From positions 1 to 9,614 of the forward strand of contig VBKQ01000134.1 of NCBI GenBank assembly GCA_005879505.1: a stretch of 9,614 nucleotides of DNA, given 5' to 3'. Shown piece by piece: positions 1 through 7,107 of the stretch. The notes beneath the pieces are model-generated. The model ran no database searches. It had not been told where the DNA came from and saw only the letters and a program-made list of their open reading frames with translations. The position numbers and the translations under genes were made by a program. Every line of letters begins with the position of its first letter. Position 1 is the first letter of the stretch. The stretch comes from Deltaproteobacteria bacterium (GTDB lineage Bacteria; Myxococcota; Myxococcia; Myxococcales; 40CM-4-68-19).

Positions 1-111
1 CGACGGACGGCGCCCTGCAATGTACACAGGGACCAAGAACCCCCAATGCCCACCCCCCGCGGCGCGGGCCAGAGTCCCCTCGCCCCAGCCTTATCCGCAA
101 GTCGTCACGGC

Positions 112-140
112 TTGACGTTGACGCCGCCACGAGGTGTGAT
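112..140 (+). promoter_or_regulatory. Sigma70-type promoter for the sugar operon
   Basis: A -35 box TTGACG (112-117, 5 of 6 consensus) is followed after exactly 17 bases by a -10 box TGTGAT (135-140, 4 of 6). The predicted start of transcription is near 147, giving a leader of about 45 bases before the GTG at 191. This is the only good housekeeping promoter I see ahead of the gene cluster. No clear operator palindrome overlaps it. The call rests on motif match and position only. Confidence 0.5.
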
Positions 141-190
141 GCTCTCGCGCTCGAATCAGCGATTCGGACGCAACATGAGCGGGATACCTC

Positions 191-760
191 GTGTCCTATC
201 GCGACCTCGTGCAGGCCGTCATCGACGAGAACCGCCGGGTGCTCGAGGCGGTGCCGGAGGCGGACGTCCAGCGCCTGATCGGCGAGATCGAGCGCGCCAA
301 GACCATCCAGCTCTATGCCATGGGGCGCATGCAGGCTTCGATGCGCGGCTTCGCCATGCGTCTCAAGCACATGGGTTTCGATGCCTACGTGGTGTTCGAC
401 ACCACGACGCCCGTCATCGGCGCGGGCGACCTGCTCATCGTCAACTGCGCGGTGACGGCGGTAGAGCTCAACGTCATCAAGCTCGCCAAGCAGGCCGGCG
501 CCCGGGTGTGCACCATTGGCGCCCACCCCGAGAACGAGCACGGCCTGCTCGCCGACCTGGCCGTCCTGGTCCCTGGACAGATCTTCGGGACTCCTCCCGA
601 AGTACGGTCGATCCAGCCGATGGCCTCGCTGCTGGAGCAGGCGCTCTTCCTGTTCGAGGACATCGTCGTCATGCTCCTGATCGAGAAGCGCGGCGTCTCG
701 ATGGCCGAGATGCAGCGCCGCCACACCAATCTCGAAGGTGTCATGGGGGAGTTCGCCTGA
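191..760 (+). CDS. SIS-domain protein, divergent 6-phospho-3-hexuloisomerase paralogue
   Basis: This 189-residue protein is a single SIS (sugar isomerase) domain, the usual length for 6-phospho-3-hexuloisomerase (PHI, HxlB), which interconverts D-arabino-3-hexulose 6-phosphate and fructose 6-phosphate in the cytoplasm. PHI-type landmarks seen are the FAMRLKHMGF helix (54-63), TTTP (71-74), a Glu in LLEQ (149) at the place of the proposed catalytic Glu, and the C-terminal RHTNLE (177-182). However, the two sugar-phosphate-binding loops are not canonical: the GRSG loop reads GRMQ (45-48) and the Ser/Thr-rich GSGSGET loop reads NCAVTAVE (85-92). The paralogue at 7104-7670 keeps both loops intact. 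It may therefore bind a different ligand, be regulatory, or have lost isomerase activity. The GTG start is chosen because it gives a family-like N-terminus; its Shine-Dalgarno sequence is weak. The ATG at 175 is in another frame. It is the first gene of the operon. Confidence 0.88.
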   Translation: MSYRDLVQAVIDENRRVLEAVPEADVQRLIGEIERAKTIQLYAMGRMQASMRGFAMRLKHMGFDAYVVFDTTTPVIGAGDLLIVNCAVTAVELNVIKLAKQAGARVCTIGAHPENEHGLLADLAVLVPGQIFGTPPEVRSIQPMASLLEQALFLFEDIVVMLLIEKRGVSMAEMQRRHTNLEGVMGEFA

Positions 761-782
761 TCGGAGCACGCAAGCGCATCGC

Positions 783-800
783 CCCGCCCCGGAGGGCGGG
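783..800 (+). other. GC-rich stem-loop between the SIS gene and the binding-protein gene
   Basis: A perfect 7-base-pair inverted repeat, CCCGCCC (783-789) and GGGCGGG (794-800), closes a 4-base loop. It lies in the 63-base gap just upstream of the binding-protein ribosome site (AAAGGAA, 812-818). No T-run follows, so it is not a classic intrinsic terminator. It could act as an mRNA-stability or processing element that sets the level of the downstream binding protein. The function is inference. Confidence 0.4.
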
Positions 801-823
801 CAACACCAACGAAAGGAACGCGT

Positions 824-1816
824 ATGAACATCGTGCCGAGGACTCTGGCCATCGTCACCGCGGTGGGGGCGATGCTGCTCGGACCGGGTGCGGCGATTGC
901 GAAGGACTACACCATGGTGTCGATCCCGAAGCTCAGGGCGACCTGGTTCGACCGGCTGGAGGCCGGGCTCAAGAAGGCAGGCACCGAGCACAAGATCAAC
1001 GTCAGCCAACAGGCCCCGGCTTCGGCCGACGAAGCGCAGCAGGTCAGGCTCATCGAGGACGCCATCAACCAGGGCAACAACGCCATCCTGGTCGTTCCCA
1101 ATGACGCCAAGTCGATCGAGCCCGTGTTCTCGCGCGCCAGGGCGCAAAAGATCGTCACCGTCACGCACGAGTCGCCCAACCAGAAGAATGCGGATTACGA
1201 CGTCGAGATGATCGACAACAACGCCTTCGGCGAGGCGGCGATGGAGGCCATGGTGAAGGCCATGGGGAAGGCCGAGGGCGAGTACGCCGTCTTCGTCGGC
1301 TCGCTGACCGTCCCGGCGCACAACATCTGGGCCGACGCGGCCATCAAGCTGGCCGAGAAGAAGTACTCCAAACTGAAGCCGGTAGGGACGCGCTTCCCCG
1401 CTTCCGAGGACCAGAACCTTGCGCGGCAGACGGCGCTCGACATCGTGACCGGCCACCCCAACGTGAAGGCATTCCTGTGCTTCGGCAGCCAGGGTGCGCC
1501 GGGTGCCGCGCAGGCCATTCGCGAGAAGGGTCTCATCGGCAAGATCGCGGTCATCGGGACCACCGCTCCGAGCCAAGCGGCGCCGTACCTGAAGGATGGT
1601 TCGTTCAGCACCGCCATCCTGTGGGATCCAGCCGAGGCCGGATACGCCATGGCCTACATCGCCAAGACCGTCCTCGACGGGAAGAAGAGCAGCATCGGCC
1701 CGGGCTTCGAGATCCCGACGCTGGGCAAGCCGCTGTCGGTCAAGGGCAACACGCTCATCTACGACCGCCCGCTGCTCGTTACCAAGGCCAACGTCGACCA
1801 GTTCTCCGGGTTCTGA
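824..1816 (+). CDS. Periplasmic sugar-binding protein of a CUT2-type ABC transporter (LsrB/RhaS-like)
   Basis: The 330-residue protein is a type I periplasmic binding protein (Peripla_BP_4 family) that would deliver a monosaccharide to the membrane permeases encoded next. A Sec signal peptide covers residues 1-26: an Arg at 6, a hydrophobic core at 8-20, and an AIA cleavage site before Lys27. There is no lipobox cysteine, so it should be a free periplasmic protein. The family landmark LWDPAEAGYAM is present in the C-terminal half. It resembles LsrB and rhamnose-binding RhaS overall. Where LsrB has TDQNQW, with an Asp-Gln pair that binds AI-2, this protein has PAHNIW (164-169), so AI-2 is an unlikely ligand. 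The start has a good Shine-Dalgarno, AAAGGAA at 812-818, 5 bases before the ATG. The ligand cannot be read from the sequence; context favours a hexose or ketose. Confidence 0.92.
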   Translation: MNIVPRTLAIVTAVGAMLLGPGAAIAKDYTMVSIPKLRATWFDRLEAGLKKAGTEHKINVSQQAPASADEAQQVRLIEDAINQGNNAILVVPNDAKSIEPVFSRARAQKIVTVTHESPNQKNADYDVEMIDNNAFGEAAMEAMVKAMGKAEGEYAVFVGSLTVPAHNIWADAAIKLAEKKYSKLKPVGTRFPASEDQNLARQTALDIVTGHPNVKAFLCFGSQGAPGAAQAIREKGLIGKIAVIGTTAPSQAAPYLKDGSFSTAILWDPAEAGYAMAYIAKTVLDGKKSSIGPGFEIPTLGKPLSVKGNTLIYDRPLLVTKANVDQFSGF

Positions 1817-1826
1817 GCGAGGGCCC

Positions 1827-1874
1827 CAGCTCGAGCTGACGGCAGCGACGGGTTTGCCCGGCGGGTCTTCGCTG
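1827..1874 (+). other. Inverted repeats after the binding-protein gene
   Basis: Within the 87-base gap between the binding-protein and ATPase genes there is a perfect 12-base palindrome, CAGCTCGAGCTG (1827-1838). It is followed by a possible compound hairpin: an outer stem CAGCGA (1843-1848) with TCGCTG (1869-1874), and an inner stem CGGG (1849-1852) with CCCG (1857-1860). There is no T-run. Structures at this position in binding-protein operons often protect the upstream message or cause partial termination, so that the binding protein is made in excess over membrane subunits. That role is inferred here. Confidence 0.35.
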
Positions 1875-1903
1875 GTCGGGCACCCCTCGTGAGGCGACCC
1901 GCG

Positions 1904-3394
1904 ATGGAAGAGTTCCTGCGACTCGAGAAGATCCACAAGAGCTTCGTGGGCGTCCACGCGCTCAAGGGCGTGGACTTCACCTTGCGCAAGGGCGAGATCC
2001 ACTGCCTCGTGGGCGAGAACGGCTGCGGGAAGTCCACCCTCATCAAGATCATCTCCGGCGTGCTGCAGCCCGACAGCGGGCGGATCGTCGTTGAGGGGCA
2101 GCCGGTGGCCAGTCTCGGGTCCGCCGCCACGATGGCCCGCGGCATCCAGGTCATCTATCAGGACCTCTCGCTATTCCCGAACCTGACGGTGGCCGAGAAC
2201 ATCGCCATCGCCGAGGTGAAGGAGCGCGGGGGCGGGGTGGTGGACTGGGACGAGGTCCGGCGCATCGCCCGCGCGGCCATGGCCCGCATCCGCGTCGATC
2301 TCGACCTCGACGCCGAGGTGGGCGAGCTCCCCATCGGCGTGCAGCAACTGGTGGCCATCTGCCGCGCGCTCACCAGCGACCTCAAGCTGCTCATTCTCGA
2401 TGAGCCGACCGCCTCACTTCCCAAGCACGACATCGAAAATCTATTGTCGGTCGTGCGCGACCTTCAGGCGCACGGGATCGCCGTCCTCTTCGTCAGCCAC
2501 AAGCTCAACGAGATCTTCGCCGTGGCCGAGCGAATCACCGTGTTCCGCGATGGCGAGCGGGTCGCGACCCTGCCGCCCAATGAGCTGGACGACGACCGCC
2601 TGGTCGCGCTCATGACCGGACGCACTCTCGCCCGGAAGGTGTTCGCGTTCGCGGACGCCAGCGCCCGCAAGGTCCTGGAGGTGCGCGGGCTCTCCAAGCG
2701 TAACCACTTCGCAGACGTCTCCCTCGAGCTGCGCGCCGGCGAGATCGTCGGGCTCACCGGGCTCATCGGGTCAGGCCGGACCGAGCTGGCGCTGGCGCTT
2801 TTCGGCATCAGCCCGGCCGAGAGCGGCGAAATCCGGGTCGAGGGGAAGCCGGTGCAAATCCGGTCCGTGCAGGACGCGGTCGCCGCCGGTATCGCCTACG
2901 TCCCCGAGAACCGGCTGGTGCAGGGGCTGGTGATGAAGCACTCGGTGGAGGCCAACGTGACCGCCACCGTGCTGGACCGGCTGCTCGGGCGGCTCGGCCT
3001 CGTGGACCCGGCCCGGAAGCAGGCCCTGGCCCGGGAATGGATCAAGGCGCTCGGAATCAAGGTGTCGAACCCCGCGGTCCCGGTCCAGACGCTCTCGGGC
3101 GGAAACCAGCAGAAGGTCGTCATCGCCAAGTGGCTGGCGGCGAGCCCCCGGATCCTGATCCTGGACGGACCGACCGTCGGGGTGGACGTGATGGCCAAGG
3201 CCGCCATCCACGACTACGTGCGCGGGCTGGCGGCGCGCGGCATGGCCGTGCTGCTCATCACCGACGAGGAAGCGGAGGCGGTGGCCAACACCAACCGCAT
3301 CCTGATCATGCGCGCCGGACGGATCCGCGACGAAATAGTGGCCGCGGCCGCTGAGGCGGAGCAGGTGCAGCAGCTCGTGGAGGCCCCGTCGTGA
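1904..3394 (+). CDS. Sugar ABC transporter ATP-binding protein, two fused ABC domains (RbsA/RhaT-like)
   Basis: This 496-residue protein carries two tandem ABC ATPase domains, as in RbsA, MglA and LsrA, and powers uptake from the inner face of the membrane. Domain 1 has a canonical Walker A GENGCGKST (37-45), a signature-like LPIGVQQ (142-148) and Walker B LLILDEP (Asp166, Glu167). Domain 2 has a lysine-less Walker A GLIGSGRT (286-293), a canonical signature LSGGNQQ (397-403), and Walker B ending in Asp421 followed by Gly422 in place of the catalytic Glu. The ATP site formed by domain 1 Walker motifs and domain 2 signature is thus intact, while the other is degenerate. The Lys-to-Arg change is usual in this family. 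I chose ATG 1904 over the in-frame GTG at 1889 because GAGG (1891-1894) sits 9 bases upstream of it. The 3' end overlaps the next gene by 4 bases. Confidence 0.93.
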   Translation: MEEFLRLEKIHKSFVGVHALKGVDFTLRKGEIHCLVGENGCGKSTLIKIISGVLQPDSGRIVVEGQPVASLGSAATMARGIQVIYQDLSLFPNLTVAENIAIAEVKERGGGVVDWDEVRRIARAAMARIRVDLDLDAEVGELPIGVQQLVAICRALTSDLKLLILDEPTASLPKHDIENLLSVVRDLQAHGIAVLFVSHKLNEIFAVAERITVFRDGERVATLPPNELDDDRLVALMTGRTLARKVFAFADASARKVLEVRGLSKRNHFADVSLELRAGEIVGLTGLIGSGRTELALALFGISPAESGEIRVEGKPVQIRSVQDAVAAGIAYVPENRLVQGLVMKHSVEANVTATVLDRLLGRLGLVDPARKQALAREWIKALGIKVSNPAVPVQTLSGGNQQKVVIAKWLAASPRILILDGPTVGVDVMAKAAIHDYVRGLAARGMAVLLITDEEAEAVANTNRILIMRAGRIRDEIVAAAAEAEQVQQLVEAPS

Positions 3395-4440
3395 GGGCGG
3401 AGGGTCAGCGGCTTGCGGGCGCAACCGTGGCCGCGATGCTGAGGCAGCTCCTCCGGCACAACGAGACCTGGCTGGCGATCCTCATCGTCGTCCTGTGCGC
3501 CGGAATCACCATCGCCAACCCGGCCTTCCTGACCTACGAGAACGTGGCCGGGTTCCTGAAGAGCTCCTCCATGACCGGCATCATGGCGGTGGGGGTGCTC
3601 ATCGTCCTCATCCTGAGTGGCTCCCCCGACGTGTCCTTCACCGCCATCGCCCAGGTCGTCGAGTACGCGGTGGCGGTGGCCACCCTGCAATGGGGGGGCA
3701 ACATCTACCTGGCCCTGGCGGCGGCCGCAGCCATGGGCGTGTTGATGGGCCTCGTCAATGGCGCGATCGTCCACTGGTTCCGGGTGCCGACCATCATCGT
3801 CACCATCGCCACCTTCAACATCTACTTCGGGATGCTCTACGTCATCACGCACGGAAAGCTCATCAACCTGGTGCACCCCATGTTCCGTGACTTCGGGAAC
3901 ACGCTGCTCTTCTCCCGGGTGAGCAGCATTGGAGCCTCGTACGGCCTGTCGCTCATGACCTTGGTCTGGCTGGCGGCGGTGCTCCTGGGCTGGTTCATCC
4001 TCCGCAAGACGTTCCTGGGCCGGAGCGTCTTCGCCATCGGCGGGAACGAGGTCGCGGCCGAGCGGCTCGGCATCGCCATGCTCCGGACGAGGCTCTTCGC
4101 CTTCGGCTTCGTCGGCCTGCTCTCCGGCGTGGCGGCAGTGGTTCACCTCTCCATCGTGCAGGCGGTCGTCCCGAACATCATCGTCGGCAAGGAGCTGGAG
4201 GTGATCGCCGCCGTGGTGCTGGGAGGTGCCAGCGTATTCGGCGGAAAGGGCACGGCGCTGGGCGCCGCGCTGGGCGTGCTGCTCTTCGCGATCCTGAACA
4301 ACGGGCTCACGCTGCTGAACGTCTCCTCCTATTGGTACAACGTGACCATCGGCGTGGTCATCACGGTGGCCATCACCAACAGCGCCTACCAGGCGCTCCG
4401 CCGTCGGCGGGCGCGCGTCCACGTCAAGGTCGAGGCGTAG
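3391..4440 (+). CDS. Sugar ABC transporter permease, first subunit (BPD_transp_2 family)
   Basis: The 349-residue, very hydrophobic protein is an inner-membrane permease of the ribose/rhamnose/AI-2 (CUT2) type. After a short polar N-terminus it shows a run of membrane segments beginning around residue 28. The family-typical glycine-rich loop GGASVFGGKGTALG (278-291) lies near the C-terminus, followed by the last helices and a short Arg-rich cytoplasmic tail. The GTG start overlaps the ATPase stop codon (GTGA) and has GGAGG (3379-3383) 7 bases upstream, which supports both the start and translational coupling. It is expected to pair with the next permease as a heterodimer. Substrate is not readable from the sequence. 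Confidence 0.92.
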   Translation: MRAEGQRLAGATVAAMLRQLLRHNETWLAILIVVLCAGITIANPAFLTYENVAGFLKSSSMTGIMAVGVLIVLILSGSPDVSFTAIAQVVEYAVAVATLQWGGNIYLALAAAAAMGVLMGLVNGAIVHWFRVPTIIVTIATFNIYFGMLYVITHGKLINLVHPMFRDFGNTLLFSRVSSIGASYGLSLMTLVWLAAVLLGWFILRKTFLGRSVFAIGGNEVAAERLGIAMLRTRLFAFGFVGLLSGVAAVVHLSIVQAVVPNIIVGKELEVIAAVVLGGASVFGGKGTALGAALGVLLFAILNNGLTLLNVSSYWYNVTIGVVITVAITNSAYQALRRRRARVHVKVEA

Positions 4441-4442
4441 CG

Positions 4443-5489
4443 ATGATCCCGGCATTTCTGCAGCGGCCCTCCGCCAACCGCACCCTCGCCGGCGTCCTGG
4501 TGGCGATCGTGGTGCTCATGTCGGCGCTGAACCCGCAGCGCTTCCCCACCATCGGGAACCTCATCTCCATGTCGTACCAGCTGCCCATCATCGCCTTCCT
4601 CTCGTTGGGGATGATGGTCGCGATGGTGAGCGGAGGGATCAACCTGGCCATCATCGCCACTGCGAACTTCACCGGCATCGTCATGGCGCTGCTGCTGCGC
4701 GCGGTTGCCGGCGACGCGGCCGAGGAGGCCGGAGCCGGGGTGGCGCTCCTGGCCATGGGCGGCGGTCTGGCCGCCGCGCTCGTCCTGGGCGCCGTCATGG
4801 GCTGGCTCATCGCCTACGTGGAGGTGCCTGCGATCCTGACCACGTTGGCCATGATGACCCTCCTCAACGGCGTCAACCTGGTCATCACCAAGGGCTACAC
4901 GCTCTCGGGCTTCCCGGAATTCCTGCTGGGCGTGGGGAACGGAATGCTCGGGCCCGTCCCCATCCCGTTTCTCATCCTGGTCGCGGTGGTGATGGGGATG
5001 GCTGTTTTCCTGCGACGGACGCGGACCGGCCTGGGCTTGTACCTGCTCGGTTCGAACCCGATCGCGGCCGGCTACTCAAACCTGCACGTGCGCGCGGTAC
5101 TGGTGCGGACCTACGCGCTCTCGTCGGCCTTCTCCGCCTTGACGGCGTTCATCATGGTCGGGCAACTCAACTCCGTGAAGGCAAACTACGCCGAAAGCTA
5201 CCTGCTGGTGTCCGTGTTGGCCTGCTTCCTGGGCGGGGTCGATCCCTTCGGCGGCACAGGCACGCTCACCGGAATGGTGCTGGCGGTGGTGATCCTTCAG
5301 GTGGTCTCCACCGGCGTGAACCTGCTTCGCATGGACCCCTTCTTCATCCAGGCGCTGTGGGGCTTCATCATCCTGGTCCTGATCGCCGCGGGCTTCTTGG
5401 GCGAACGGCTGCGGGAGGTGCGCCGGCTGCGGGCCGCCCGGCTTGCGCAGCAGGCGGCGCCGGGTTCAACCGTGGGGACGGGTCCGTGA
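4443..5489 (+). CDS. Sugar ABC transporter permease, second subunit (BPD_transp_2 family)
   Basis: The 348-residue multi-spanning membrane protein is of the same family as the preceding permease but clearly diverged. The conserved loop appears as GGVDPFGGTGTLTG (264-277), followed by the final hydrophobic helices and an Arg-rich tail. Two distinct permeases with one double ATPase match the LsrC/LsrD and RhaP/RhaQ arrangement, unlike the single RbsC of ribose transporters. I place the start at the ATG at 4443, two bases after the previous stop, with GAGG (4432-4435) 7 bases upstream. An open frame extends further 5' but only as an out-of-frame shadow of the first permease. Confidence 0.92.
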   Translation: MIPAFLQRPSANRTLAGVLVAIVVLMSALNPQRFPTIGNLISMSYQLPIIAFLSLGMMVAMVSGGINLAIIATANFTGIVMALLLRAVAGDAAEEAGAGVALLAMGGGLAAALVLGAVMGWLIAYVEVPAILTTLAMMTLLNGVNLVITKGYTLSGFPEFLLGVGNGMLGPVPIPFLILVAVVMGMAVFLRRTRTGLGLYLLGSNPIAAGYSNLHVRAVLVRTYALSSAFSALTAFIMVGQLNSVKANYAESYLLVSVLACFLGGVDPFGGTGTLTGMVLAVVILQVVSTGVNLLRMDPFFIQALWGFIILVLIAAGFLGERLREVRRLRAARLAQQAAPGSTVGTGP

Positions 5490-5573
5490 CCCGGGCCGGC
5501 GCAGCAGGCCGGTGATCTGCGAGTCGGCGGGCCCTGCCGCGGCGCCGCCGGAACACGGCCCGGCCAGCCGGGC

Positions 5574-5580
5574 AGGAGGA
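5574..5580 (+). promoter_or_regulatory. Strong ribosome-binding site of the epimerase gene
   Basis: AGGAGGA lies 5 bases before the ATG at 5586 and is the strongest Shine-Dalgarno in the window. It follows a 96-base GC-rich gap (5490-5585), the longest inside the operon. GGCAGG (5571-5576), which overlaps it, could pair with CCTGCC (5533-5538) and partly hide it. I see no promoter with clear boxes in this gap. Confidence 0.55.
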
Positions 5581-5585
5581 GCGAG

Positions 5586-6449
5586 ATGCGCAAGGTGGGG
5601 ATCTACTATGCGTTCTGGACCCACGAGTGGGAGGCAGATTTCCTGCCCTTCGTGCCCAAGGTGAAGGAGCTCGGGTTCGATCAGCTGGAGGTCAATGCCG
5701 GCACGGTCACGGACATGAAGCCCGCGGACCGGGCCACGCTGGCCGGAGCCGCCCGCGACGCGGGTCTGCGGCTCTCCTACGGCATCGGATTGCCCGCCCA
5801 ATATGACGTCTCCTCGCTCGACGAGGCCGTCCGGGCGAACGGCCTCCGCTACATGCGACGGATGATCGACGCCGTCGGCGACATGGGGGGCGGGACCATC
5901 TGCGGTACCGTGCACTCGACCTGGCCCGCCACGCTGCCCCCGGGGCACGAGGACAAGAGCCGCTTCAGGGACCAGAGCCTCCGCAGCATGCGGGAGATGG
6001 TGAAGGCGGCCGAGGACCGCGGCGTGGTGCTGCTGGTCGAGGTGATCAACCGGTTCGAGCAGTTCATGATCAACACCGCCGCGGAGGCGGTCGCCTACGT
6101 GGAGGAGGTCGCGAGCCCAGCCTGCAAGATCCTGCTCGACACCTTCCACATGAACATCGAGGAGCCTTCGATCGGCGGGGCCATCCGCCACGCCGGCAAG
6201 CACCTGCGGCAGCTCCACCTCGGCGAGACCGACCGCAAGCCTCCCGGACTCGGGCGCCAGCCCTGGAAGGAGATCAAGACCGCCCTGGACGACGCCGCCT
6301 TCGACGGCAGCCTGGTCATGGAGCCGTTCGTCATGGCCGGGGGCCAGGTGGGGCGGGACGTGGGCGTGTGGCGGCCGATCATCGAGAACCCGGACCTGGA
6401 CGCCCTCGCCCGCGCCTCCTTGAAGTTCGTGCGCGCCAACCTGGTCTGA
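5586..6449 (+). CDS. Ketose 3-epimerase, D-tagatose/D-allulose (D-psicose) 3-epimerase family
   Basis: The 287-residue TIM-barrel protein belongs to the xylose-isomerase-like (AP endonuclease 2) superfamily. It matches D-allulose 3-epimerases such as the Agrobacterium enzyme over its whole length. The metal and catalytic residues of that enzyme (Glu150, Asp183, His209, Glu244) fall at Glu152 (EVINRFE), Asp185 (LDTFHMNIEE), His211 (LHLGE) and Glu246 (MEPFV), with the substrate Arg at 217, all at a constant offset of two. The N-terminal GIYYAFW and HEW motifs also fit. Family members use Mn2+ or Co2+ to epimerise free ketoses at C3, for example D-fructose with D-allulose or D-tagatose with D-sorbose. 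It lies between the transporter and the hexulose-phosphate genes and probably processes the imported sugar. An L-ribulose 3-epimerase or related ketose epimerase remains possible; exact substrate is not decided by these motifs. Confidence 0.85.
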   Translation: MRKVGIYYAFWTHEWEADFLPFVPKVKELGFDQLEVNAGTVTDMKPADRATLAGAARDAGLRLSYGIGLPAQYDVSSLDEAVRANGLRYMRRMIDAVGDMGGGTICGTVHSTWPATLPPGHEDKSRFRDQSLRSMREMVKAAEDRGVVLLVEVINRFEQFMINTAAEAVAYVEEVASPACKILLDTFHMNIEEPSIGGAIRHAGKHLRQLHLGETDRKPPGLGRQPWKEIKTALDDAAFDGSLVMEPFVMAGGQVGRDVGVWRPIIENPDLDALARASLKFVRANLV

Positions 6450-6456
6450 AGCGCAG

Positions 6457-7107
6457 ATGCGGTTGCAGCTCGCCATCGACACGCAGACGCTGTCCGAGGC
6501 CGAGGCGCTGGTCTCGCGGGTGCGCGACCTCGTGGACCTCGTCGAGGTCGGCACGCCGCTCATGATCAGGGAGGGCGTCGGGGCGGTGCGCCGTCTGCGC
6601 GCCGTCTTCCCGGACCTGACCCTGGTCGCCGATCTCAAGATCGCCGACGGTGGCCACTTCGAGGCCACGCTCGGCTTCGAGGCCGGCGCCCGCATCGTGA
6701 CGGTGCTGGCCGCCGCTGCCGACGAGACCATCCGAGACGCGGTGCGTGCCGGGCACGAGCGTGGCGGCGAGGTGATGGTGGACCTGATGGGGGTGTCGGA
6801 CCTCGCCGGGCGGGCGGCCGAGGTGGACCGGCTCGGTGTCCGTTGGGTGTGCCTGCACACGCCGGTGGACGTCCAGCGCGGGGACGCGGACGCGGAGCGC
6901 AGGGCAGTGGAGGGGCTTCGGCGGCTGAAGGCCGTACTGCGGAGCGCTGGCACGGCGGTGGCCGGCGGGATTACCGCCGCCACGGCGCCCGCCGTGGCCG
7001 CCCTCCGCCCCGACCTCGTCGTGGTCGGCTCGGCGATCGCCCGCGCCGCCGACCCGCGCGCCGCGGCGACGGCGCTGCGACGGGCCCTCGGCGAGGAGCG
7101 GCCATGA
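6457..7107 (+). CDS. hxlA: 3-hexulose-6-phosphate synthase (OMP decarboxylase suprafamily)
   Basis: The 216-residue (beta/alpha)8 barrel would catalyse the reversible aldol reaction of formaldehyde with ribulose 5-phosphate to give D-arabino-3-hexulose 6-phosphate, using Mg2+. The active-site motif ADLKIAD gives Asp59, Lys61 and Asp64, and VEVGTP gives Glu30. Three positions separate this enzyme from the close relative 3-keto-L-gulonate-6-phosphate decarboxylase (UlaD: Glu112, Arg139, Thr169). Here they are Asp109 (VDLMG), Val137 (HTPVD) and Ala169 (VAGG), all the synthase type. The start is 7 bases after the epimerase stop, with only a weak ribosome site, so coupled translation is likely. 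It overlaps the downstream isomerase by ATGA. The pair is the usual ribulose monophosphate module, used for formaldehyde fixation or, in reverse, for making pentose phosphate. Confidence 0.85.
   Translation: MRLQLAIDTQTLSEAEALVSRVRDLVDLVEVGTPLMIREGVGAVRRLRAVFPDLTLVADLKIADGGHFEATLGFEAGARIVTVLAAAADETIRDAVRAGHERGGEVMVDLMGVSDLAGRAAEVDRLGVRWVCLHTPVDVQRGDADAERRAVEGLRRLKAVLRSAGTAVAGGITAATAPAVAALRPDLVVVGSAIARAADPRAAATALRRALGEERP

Noticed and set aside
14..30. Partly symmetric site around TGTACA (21-26) flanked by CCTG and CAGG as a regulator operator
   Set aside because: The flanking arms are not centred on the TGTACA core, so the symmetry is poor, and it lies more than 80 bases upstream of the promoter.
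46..1104. Long + strand open frame covering the first SIS gene and part of the binding-protein gene
   Set aside because: Its translation is Arg/Ala/His-rich low-complexity text typical of an out-of-frame shadow in GC-rich DNA, and the real genes lie in other frames beneath it.
3214..4455. 413-codon open frame on the - strand opposite the ATPase end and first permease
   Set aside because: The composition is Asp/His/Gly/Glu-rich repeats, an antisense shadow of a hydrophobic permease.
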